Source: CAJFUR01 sp904420575
Lineage (GTDB): Bacteria; Actinomycetota; Coriobacteriia; Coriobacteriales; Eggerthellaceae
Assembly: GCA_965119745.1 (NCBI GenBank)
Contig: OZ221973.1
Span: 2,914,001 to 2,978,000, forward strand
DNA: 64,000 bases
Direction: 5' to 3'
Shown here: in pieces, positions 57,723-64,000 of the stretch
Numbering within the stretch: the first letter of the stretch is position 1
Layout of the letters: every line of letters starts with the position of its first letter
Program-made: the position numbers and the translations under genes
The notes under the pieces: generated by a model
What the model saw: the letters and a program-made list of their open reading frames with translations, nothing else
The model's database searches: none
What the model was told of the DNA's origin: nothing

Positions 57723-59753
57723 CTACTTCGCCTGGCTGGGATGCCTCTCGAAGAAATCGAAGCGCGGGGGCAGGTCGCGCACGCGGTGGCGCCCCTCGGT
57801 GATCTCCCCGGCGCTGCACAGCTCGTCCATGCCTTCGAAATCGTAGTTCCAGCTGAAGAACTCGTCGAACTCGAAGTTCAGGTAGTCGCAGATCTTCTCG
57901 GTGCCGAAGGGCACGACGGGATGCATGAGCAGCGTGGCCACCCACAGCAAGTAGAACGAGTCCACCAGCACCTGGCGGCGTGCCGCCTGGTCGTCGGCCA
58001 GCTCGGCCTGACGGATGCCTTCGGTCCAGTGCTTGTTCGCGAACCGGATGAAGTCGTCCATGAGCGACATGACCGCATGCAGCTCCACGCGGTGCATGGT
58101 CTCGTCGTAGGCGCGCAGCGTCTCGTGCGCGCGCTCCACCACCTCGGGCGTGGGCGCGCCGAGGGGCAGGTACCCGTCGAAGTTCTTGCCTGCCTCGTAG
58201 AAGCAGCTGCGGGCCAGGCGGTTGAACACGTTCGTGAGCAGCGCGCCTTCCTTGAGCACGGGGTCGGCCACGCGCGGGTCGTCGCGCTTCTTCTCGTCCG
58301 GGTCGTACGGCTTGGGCTTGAAGCCCACCGACCGCTGATCCAGGCCCAGCGCCAGGAAGTGCGCGCGCAGCTGCTCGGCGGTATAGTGGTCCAGAAGCTC
58401 GTCGGCCGTGGGCGGCTTTACCGCGCCCGACGACGAAGCCTTCTTGGCACCGAACAGCAGGTGGTGGTTGGCGACGAGCGTCGTCTGCCGCAGCGGGCGG
58501 TCCGTCTCGCCGGGCACGAGGATGTCGCCCGGGCGCAGGGCCTCGATGAGCGCCGGCTGCGCGACGCCGTAGAAGTACAGGTTGTCCTGGCCGATGAACT
58601 GGTAGACCTGGGCGTCGGGCGAGCACCAGAAGTCGCGCCAGCTCGTGCGCGGCAGCCCCCACTCGTCGTTCACCGCCATGGTGAACGAGATGGGCGCCCA
58701 CAGGCTTTCCGGCCAGCACCACACGGTGAGGCCCTCCACGCCGTCGATGACCGGGGCCTTCACGCCCCATTCGATGTTGCCCGTGATGCGGAACGGCACG
58801 AGCGTCTTGCTGGTGCGGAACCGGATGCCAGCCGCCGTCAGCACGGGCCGCGCCTCGTCGCGCTCCGCGATGGTGTCGAACTCTATCTCGAAGCTCTGCT
58901 TGCCTTCCTCGGCCGCGCGGAAGCGGTGCGCGGGCAGCTTGCCGGCCACGGCACGGTAGGCCTCTTCGGCCTCGTTCTTGATGTAGACCACGGGGGGCGC
59001 CAAGAACTCCTTGACGGTCTGCGGCACGATGGGGCGCACCTCGGGGTCGGCCTCCAGCTCGGCCACGCGGGCGCGCAGGAAGTCGGCGAAGGCCGGCAGG
59101 TCGAAGTACCAGTTCTCCACCGGGCGCATCTCCGGCACGGTGCCCGTCACCGACGACACCGGGGCGATGAGGTCGGCAGGCGCGTACTGGTGCCCCAGGT
59201 CGCACTCGTCGGCGTAGCCGTGCTCCGACTTGCAGCCCTGCACGGGGCAGCGTCCCACCACCTGGCGCCCGTTCAGGAACGTCTGGGCCTGCGCGTCGTA
59301 GAACTGCAGCGTGGACTGCAGGTGCAGCCACCCGTTCTCGTGCAGCTTCTCGATGAACTTCTCCGAAATCAGCTGATGCACGTCGCCCGCATGCCCGATG
59401 CCCGAGCCCTCGAACGCCGACAGGCTGATGCCGTACGCGTCGAGCGTCCTCTTCTGCGCCTCGTGGTTGCGCTGCACGTAGTCGGCGATGGTGCCCTCGA
59501 ACGCGCCCGACTCCACCAGCTTGCGGTAGCCTTCGTCGATGGGCGAGCCGAAACAGTCCGTGCCGCTGATGAAACGCACGTTCTCCGGCCCGATGCGGTC
59601 GCGCAGGAAACGGGCGAACGCGTCGGCGGGCACGAACACGCCCCCGATGTGGCCGAAGTGCAGCGCCTTGTTGCCGTAGGGCATGCCGGCCGTCACGACG
59701 GCGCGGCGCGGCCACTCCACGCGGCCGGAGGCGTTACTGGGCGAGGGTTCCAT
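57723..59753 (-). CDS. Divergent methionyl-tRNA synthetase-like class I tRNA ligase
   Basis: 676 residues. HIGH-type motif HFGHIGG near residue 33, zinc-knuckle pairs CPVQGC and DEC near residues 170-185, and a MetRS-type anticodon-binding helical domain in the last third. The KMSKS loop, expected near residue 445, reads GAKKASSSG. The usual GTDEHG motif reads GTDCFG. There is no C-terminal tRNA-binding domain. It is either a divergent working MetRS or a paralogue with another role. The ATG at 59753 overlaps the sppA 3' end by 20 nt. Confidence 0.8.
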   Translation of the reverse strand: MEPSPSNASGRVEWPRRAVVTAGMPYGNKALHFGHIGGVFVPADAFARFLRDRIGPENVRFISGTDCFGSPIDEGYRKLVESGAFEGTIADYVQRNHEAQKRTLDAYGISLSAFEGSGIGHAGDVHQLISEKFIEKLHENGWLHLQSTLQFYDAQAQTFLNGRQVVGRCPVQGCKSEHGYADECDLGHQYAPADLIAPVSSVTGTVPEMRPVENWYFDLPAFADFLRARVAELEADPEVRPIVPQTVKEFLAPPVVYIKNEAEEAYRAVAGKLPAHRFRAAEEGKQSFEIEFDTIAERDEARPVLTAAGIRFRTSKTLVPFRITGNIEWGVKAPVIDGVEGLTVWCWPESLWAPISFTMAVNDEWGLPRTSWRDFWCSPDAQVYQFIGQDNLYFYGVAQPALIEALRPGDILVPGETDRPLRQTTLVANHHLLFGAKKASSSGAVKPPTADELLDHYTAEQLRAHFLALGLDQRSVGFKPKPYDPDEKKRDDPRVADPVLKEGALLTNVFNRLARSCFYEAGKNFDGYLPLGAPTPEVVERAHETLRAYDETMHRVELHAVMSLMDDFIRFANKHWTEGIRQAELADDQAARRQVLVDSFYLLWVATLLMHPVVPFGTEKICDYLNFEFDEFFSWNYDFEGMDELCSAGEITEGRHRVRDLPPRFDFFERHPSQAK

Positions 59754-60801
59754 GCTTCTCCCCTTCGTTCAAGAGCGCCGAGACGTCCTGCAACGACTGC
59801 GATGAGGACAGAAGCCCCAGCAAGGTCGAAAGGTCGCCGTAGTCCGGCTCCAGGTTCACGGTGTCGTACGACGAGATGCCGGCGAGCTCGGCCGCCTTCT
59901 CGGTCGCGTCCTCCAGCGTCCCCAGCTCGTCTGCCAGGCCGTTCTCCACGGCGTCGATGCCGGTGAACGTGAGGCCGGTGGCCAGCGCGCGCACCGCCTC
60001 CACGTCCATGCCGCGGCCCTGGGCCACGGTCTCGATGAACGACTCGTTGATCTGGTCGACCATGGCCTGGTAGTAGGCGCGCTCCTCTTCCGTGAGCGGG
60101 CGCGTGCCGTAGCTGGAGTCCTTGCTGTCCGCCGAGGCGATGTTGTCGACGCTGATGCCCAGCTTCTCCATGAGGCCCGAAAGGTCGGTCACCTGCATGA
60201 CGGTGCCGATGGCGCCGATGGACGTGGTCTTGGCCGTGAAGATGTAGTCGGCCTGCGACGATATCTCGTAGGCGGCGCTCGCGTTGATGGAGGCGCTCGA
60301 CACCACGACGGGCTTGGAGAACTCGCGCAGGTATTCGGCCATCTCCTCGCCCGCGGTGGCGGTGCCGCCGCCGGAGTTCACGCGCAGGACGACCGCTTTG
60401 ATGTGCGGGTTCTGCTCGGCGCGGTCCAGCTGCGCCTTCAGGCCCTCGGGGCTGCACGTGGTGCCGTCGTATTGGATGGTACCGTCGAGCGTGATGACGC
60501 CCACCGCGTCATGGGAGAGGTAGTCCAGGTCCGACGACGAGGACGCGGCCAGCGACCCGATCGAACCGAACGAGGCGAGAGCGCTGGTGCACGACGCCAG
60601 GCCGAAGAACATGAGTGCGAAGAACAGGATCACCGCCACCAGCGCGACGATCCAGCCGCGGCTCTTCTTCTGCTGCGGGGACGGGACGTTCGGCGGCTGG
60701 GGCTGGCCGTAGGCGCTTTGCGGGTACGCCGGCTGAGGCTGCTGGGGCTGCGGCTGGGGCTGCTGCCACACCTGCTGCTGCCAGTTGTTGTCTTGGGACA
60801 T
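59734..60801 (-). CDS. sppA: Signal peptide peptidase SppA (S49 family)
   Basis: Membrane serine protease that degrades cleaved signal peptides. 355 residues: a Pro/Gln-rich cytoplasmic tail (1-45), one span (WIVALVAVILFFALMFFGLA), and an S49 domain with KAVVLRVNSGGGTATAGEEM. The nucleophile Ser region SASINASAAYEISSQAD and the general-base Lys in SADSKDSSYGTRPLT are present, the first diverging from the usual AASGGYY. The Q/P-rich tail resembles those of actinobacterial envelope proteins that bind partners. The 3' end overlaps metG-like, suggesting coupling. Confidence 0.92.
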   Translation of the reverse strand: MSQDNNWQQQVWQQPQPQPQQPQPAYPQSAYGQPQPPNVPSPQQKKSRGWIVALVAVILFFALMFFGLASCTSALASFGSIGSLAASSSSDLDYLSHDAVGVITLDGTIQYDGTTCSPEGLKAQLDRAEQNPHIKAVVLRVNSGGGTATAGEEMAEYLREFSKPVVVSSASINASAAYEISSQADYIFTAKTTSIGAIGTVMQVTDLSGLMEKLGISVDNIASADSKDSSYGTRPLTEEERAYYQAMVDQINESFIETVAQGRGMDVEAVRALATGLTFTGIDAVENGLADELGTLEDATEKAAELAGISSYDTVNLEPDYGDLSTLLGLLSSSQSLQDVSALLNEGEKHGTLAQ

Positions 60802-61078
60802 ATTCCCTCCTTACGAATGGGTCGGGAACCATACTACCGCACCGGGCGGCGCGGCAGGAAAGGGGTTTCCCTTTCTTCACGGAAAAGGACGCCGGAAAGG
60901 GGCGGCAGAGGGGCGGGAAAGGGCGGGCGTGCGCCTGCTTGGCCCGCCAGCGCCGCGCCGTGCCCGGAACGCACGGCTTACGGTCGCCGCGACGCACGGC
61001 CGCCCGTGCCGGCCAAGAGGCGGCGCGGGCGGCTGGAGCGGGCGTGCGGGAGCGCTGCAAGGGCGCTTCAGGGGGCGC

Positions 61079-62953
61079 TTACAGTTCCAGGTTGTCGTCC
61101 GACTTGCCATGCTGGGCCTTCTTGGCCGTGCGCATGAGGAACTCCTGGTTCGTGTCGGTCTGCTTGAGCGACTTGATGAGCATGTCCATGGCGCGCTCGG
61201 TGCTGTTCATGTTGGCCAGGATGCGGCGCACCGCCCAGATGAGCGGGGCCTCCTGCGGTTCCAGCAGCAGGTCTTCCTTGCGCGTGCCGGAAGCCACCGG
61301 GTCGATGGCCGGGAAGATGCGGCGGTCGGCCAGGTTGCGGTCCAGCTTGAGCTCCATGTTGCCCGTGCCCTTGAACTCCTCGAAGATGACCTCGTCCATC
61401 TTCGAGCCGGTGTCGATGAGCGCCGAGGCCAGGATGGTCAGGCTGCCGCCGCCCTCGATGTTGCGGGCGGCGCCCAGAAAGCGCTTGGGCGGGTAGAGCG
61501 CCGTGGAGTCCACGCCGCCGGACAGGATGCGTCCCGACGCGGGCTGCGCCAGGTTGTAGGCGCGGGCGAGACGCGTGATGGAGTCGAGCAGGATGACCAC
61601 GTCGGCCCCGCCTTCCACCAGGCGCTTGGCACGCTCGATGACCAGCTCGGACACGGCGATGTGGTTCTCGCACGGCATGTCGAACGTGGACGAGATGACC
61701 TCGCCGTGCACGGAGCGCTGCATGTCGGTCACCTCTTCGGGGCGCTCGTCCACCAGCAGGCACATGAGATGCACCTCGGGGTTGTTCGCCGTGATGGAGG
61801 CCGCGATGTCCTTGAGGATGGTGGTCTTGCCGGCCTTCGGCGGGCTCACGATGAGGCCGCGCTGGCCCTTGCCGATGGGAGCCGCCAGGTCGATGACGCG
61901 GGCCGTGACGGTCTGCTTGCCATGCTCCATCCACAGGCGCTCGTCGGGGTAGACGGGCGTGAGGTCGGCGAAGCGCGGGCGGTTGCCGCACTGCTCGATG
62001 GGCACGCCGTTGACGGAGAGCACCTTCTGGATGGCCGCGTACTTCTCGTTCTCGCGCGCGGGACGGGTCTGGCCGCTCACGTAGTCGCCCTTGCGCAGGC
62101 CGTTGCGCCGGATGGTGGAAAGTCCCACGTAGGCGTCGGTCTCGCTGGGCAGGTAGCCCTGCGTGCGCAAGAAGCCGTAACCGTCGGCCAGGATGTCCAG
62201 CACGCCGGCGACCTCGTTGAACCCTTCCGCCTTCACGCTGGCGTCGAACACGGCTTCCACGAGCTCGGCCTTCTTGAGGCCGGTCGGGTCGATCGAGAGC
62301 TCGGCGGCCTTCGCCCGCAGGTCGGCCACCTTGAGCTTGGCCAGCTCCTCGCGGCTGACGCTCGGCACGACTTCGCGGCTCTGCCCCTGGTGCGGGCGGC
62401 GCTGGCGGCGGTGGTTGGCGTTGTTGGCGTTGTTGGCGTTGGCGTTCTTGTTGTACGAGCCGTTGCCCTGCTTGGCGCCGCCGGCGTTCTGGCGGTTGCC
62501 GTTCTTGCCGTTGTTGTTATTGTTGTTGCGCGCGGGCGCGGCCTTGCCCTGGGCGGCCTGGCGCGGGCGGCCCGGCCTCTGCTGGCCTTCCGGGCGCTGC
62601 GGCGCCTCGGGCTTGCCCGGCGCCTCGCGGCGCGGCGCGGCTTCGGAGGCGGCATGCGGCGCGTCCTTCGCGGGAGCCTCTGCAGCGTCCGGAATGGCCA
62701 GCTTGCGGGTCCTTCTCATGCGGGCGGCCGGCTTGTCGGAGGCCTGCTCCGTAGGCGAGCCTGCCGCCTCGGGCGCAGGGGCGTCGATGTCCTTCTTCGT
62801 CCGGCGTGCGGGCTTCGGCGCCTCGGCGGCGGCTTCTTCGGCTGCGGGGCGCTTCGCGGCGGCCGCACGGCGGCGGGGCTGCTGGGGCTTTGCCGGGACG
62901 GCCTGCTCGGCGGCCTCGGTGGCGACCGGTGCGATCACTTCGTTCATGCTCAT
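61079..62953 (-). CDS. rho: Transcription termination factor Rho with Asn-rich N-terminal insert
   Basis: Hexameric RNA-dependent ATPase that ends transcription. 624 residues against about 420 usual. Residues 1-195 are a charged, Ala/Pro/Arg-rich disordered region ending in an Asn-rich stretch (143-180: six consecutive Asn, then NANANNANNAN). Then come Rho_N (about 200-245), the cold-shock-like RNA-binding domain, and the ATPase with Walker A PPKAGKTTILKD, Walker B VVILLDSITRLARAYN and the Q/R-loop region PPKRFLGAARN. Start at 62953 (ATGA overlap with the aldolase stop) or 62947. Actinobacterial Rho commonly has such inserts; the Asn run is the odd part. Confidence 0.96.
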   Translation of the reverse strand: MSMNEVIAPVATEAAEQAVPAKPQQPRRRAAAAKRPAAEEAAAEAPKPARRTKKDIDAPAPEAAGSPTEQASDKPAARMRRTRKLAIPDAAEAPAKDAPHAASEAAPRREAPGKPEAPQRPEGQQRPGRPRQAAQGKAAPARNNNNNNGKNGNRQNAGGAKQGNGSYNKNANANNANNANHRRQRRPHQGQSREVVPSVSREELAKLKVADLRAKAAELSIDPTGLKKAELVEAVFDASVKAEGFNEVAGVLDILADGYGFLRTQGYLPSETDAYVGLSTIRRNGLRKGDYVSGQTRPARENEKYAAIQKVLSVNGVPIEQCGNRPRFADLTPVYPDERLWMEHGKQTVTARVIDLAAPIGKGQRGLIVSPPKAGKTTILKDIAASITANNPEVHLMCLLVDERPEEVTDMQRSVHGEVISSTFDMPCENHIAVSELVIERAKRLVEGGADVVILLDSITRLARAYNLAQPASGRILSGGVDSTALYPPKRFLGAARNIEGGGSLTILASALIDTGSKMDEVIFEEFKGTGNMELKLDRNLADRRIFPAIDPVASGTRKEDLLLEPQEAPLIWAVRRILANMNSTERAMDMLIKSLKQTDTNQEFLMRTAKKAQHGKSDDNLEL

Positions 62954-63630
62954 GCCTTCTGCACTTTCTCCCAGTCCTTGAGGAACGCGTCAAGGCCGCG
63001 GTCCGTCAGGGGATGCTGCACGCATTTCTTCAACGTGGCGAACGGTACCGTGGCGATGTCGGCGCCCATGAGGGCGGCCTGGGCCACGTGGTTCGCGCTG
63101 CGCACGGAAGCGGCGATGATCTCCACCTGCTCGCCGCCCGCCGTGCTCTCGGAAAAGTCGTAGTTTCCCACGGCCTGCACGACCTGCTCCAGCTGGACCA
63201 GGCCGTCTTCGGAGATGTCGTCGAACCGGCCGACGAAGGGGCTGATGTAGCGTGCGCCGGCGCGGGCGGCCATGATGGCCTGGGGCACCGAGAAGCACAG
63301 CGTCATGTTCACCGGGATGCCCTCCTGCGCCAGCGTGCGCGTGGCTGCGAGGCCTTCGACCATGGTGGGTATCTTCACCACGACGTTGGGGGCGATGGAT
63401 GCCAGCTCGCGGCCGTCGCGGACGATCTCGTCGCGGGTCATGGCCACGCTTTCGGCCGAGACCGGCCCGTCGACCAGCTCGCAGATGCGCTTGATGTGGT
63501 CGGGGAAGTCGGCGAGCCGGCCTCCGACCCGCGCATACAGCGTCGGGTTCGTGGTCACGCCGGCAAGCACGCCCCAGCTGGCCGCCTCTTCGATCTCGGC
63601 CAGATCGGCGGTGTCCAGAAAGAATTTCAC
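62950..63630 (-). CDS. Transaldolase / fructose-6-phosphate aldolase (small TalC/FSA type)
   Basis: 226 residues, the length of the FSA/TalC subgroup. Schiff-base Lys in NVVVKIPTMVEGL near residue 89. Signature GVTTNPTLYARVG near the N-terminus, FSVPQAIMAARAGARYISPF in the middle. It acts in sugar-phosphate exchange in the cytoplasm. The start is the GTG at 63630 with AGGAGGATCC upstream; longer ATG-like frames are unlikely. Its stop overlaps the rho start, so rho is probably read from this gene's transcript. Confidence 0.93.
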   Translation of the reverse strand: MKFFLDTADLAEIEEAASWGVLAGVTTNPTLYARVGGRLADFPDHIKRICELVDGPVSAESVAMTRDEIVRDGRELASIAPNVVVKIPTMVEGLAATRTLAQEGIPVNMTLCFSVPQAIMAARAGARYISPFVGRFDDISEDGLVQLEQVVQAVGNYDFSESTAGGEQVEIIAASVRSANHVAQAALMGADIATVPFATLKKCVQHPLTDRGLDAFLKDWEKVQKA

Positions 63631-64000
63631 CCGGATCCTCCTTTTATAGACAGGTTGGTGTTGTGAAAGCGCGCGCCTGCGCGCATGGGTGCCTGAACAG
63701 GGATGCAAAAATGGTGATGGCTCTGTTTCGCTAGATTTCTTTCGATCTGCGTCTCTCGGGGGAGAAACGGATGGCGGCGTCCTGCGCCGCCTCGACGATG
63801 ACAACCATAGTAACGTATGTCCCGCGCCACTTCAAGCAGGAAAAAGGCCTTTCACGTGGATTTGTAATGAAGCCGAAGGGTTCGCCGCCCGTGCCGGCGC
63901 AGGGTGTGGGCCTGCTTCGGGCGCATACCCGCTTCGGACGGCCGCGCAGCAGGAGGTTCGGGCGCGCCGGCGGAGAGGCGGGCGTGCTGCGGGCGGACGG
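63631..64000. other. Intergenic region upstream of the aldolase gene
   Basis: 370 nt to the window edge. An AT-richer patch (about 63690-63870) likely holds the aldolase-rho promoter, but no clear -35/-10 pair was placed. The last 120 nt are GC-rich with no supported gene. Confidence 0.45.

Overview
The window is high-GC DNA from an anaerobic actinobacterium, most likely a gut Coriobacteriia of the Eggerthellaceae type (Eggerthella/Gordonibacter/Slackia relatives). I infer this from the exported flavin reductases, the small multiheme cytochrome, the three LuxR-type regulators with large multi-membrane-span sensor halves, and the codon and GC pattern. No marker gene here fixes the species. Almost every long open frame on the strand opposite a real gene is a GC-driven shadow and is left out.

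Layout. Positions 1-9586 (minus) hold the first half of a division/cell-wall cluster: mraZ, rsmH, ftsL-like, ftsI-type PBP, murE, murF, mraY, murD (cut by the window edge). Its promoter lies inside a ladder of 10-bp MraZ boxes. Next come xerD, a TetR regulator and a split flavocytochrome pair (tetraheme lipoprotein plus Tat-exported FAD reductase) behind a promoter overlapped by a 36-bp perfect palindrome, then pyrG. A second Tat FAD reductase (16.2-18.0 kb) faces a membrane LuxR regulator. A DUF1846 protein and a small LuxR regulator follow. From 23.0 to 30.3 kb lies an ABC importer of the sugar type, with two permeases, an adaptor-like protein, a four-span membrane protein, a short ATPase, and a binding protein fused to a predicted beta-propeller. 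Two matching palindromic operators flank this region.

30.3-43.3 kb is a mixed cell-envelope and housekeeping block: nadK, alr, murJ, a D-aspartate-ligase-like ATP-grasp enzyme, an M23 endopeptidase, an Asp/Glu-type racemase, map, a Cys-rich CW protein, a NifU-like scaffold, an LCP protein and murA. tsf and rpsB follow, then a Bcr/CflA-type efflux pump. 47.3-56.0 kb is a second redox block. It has a Tat-exported Old-Yellow-Enzyme/BaiCD-like reductase, two membrane LuxR regulators, and a two-gene operon whose products share the sulfite-oxidase fold; the first also carries three c-type hemes. Both carry Sec-like rather than Tat signals. The window closes with capA-like, a divergent methionyl-tRNA synthetase-like gene, sppA, rho with an Asn-rich region, and a small transaldolase/F6P aldolase.

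The most unusual structures are: (1) three copies of a ~149-bp palindromic element, two of them read in frame inside murD and murE; (2) the Sec-routed heme/sulfite-oxidase-fold pair; (3) the repeated pairing of a membrane LuxR sensor with an exported redox enzyme; (4) the propeller-fused binding protein and its apparent two-site regulon; (5) a miniature element with 27-nt inverted ends that carries an outward promoter.
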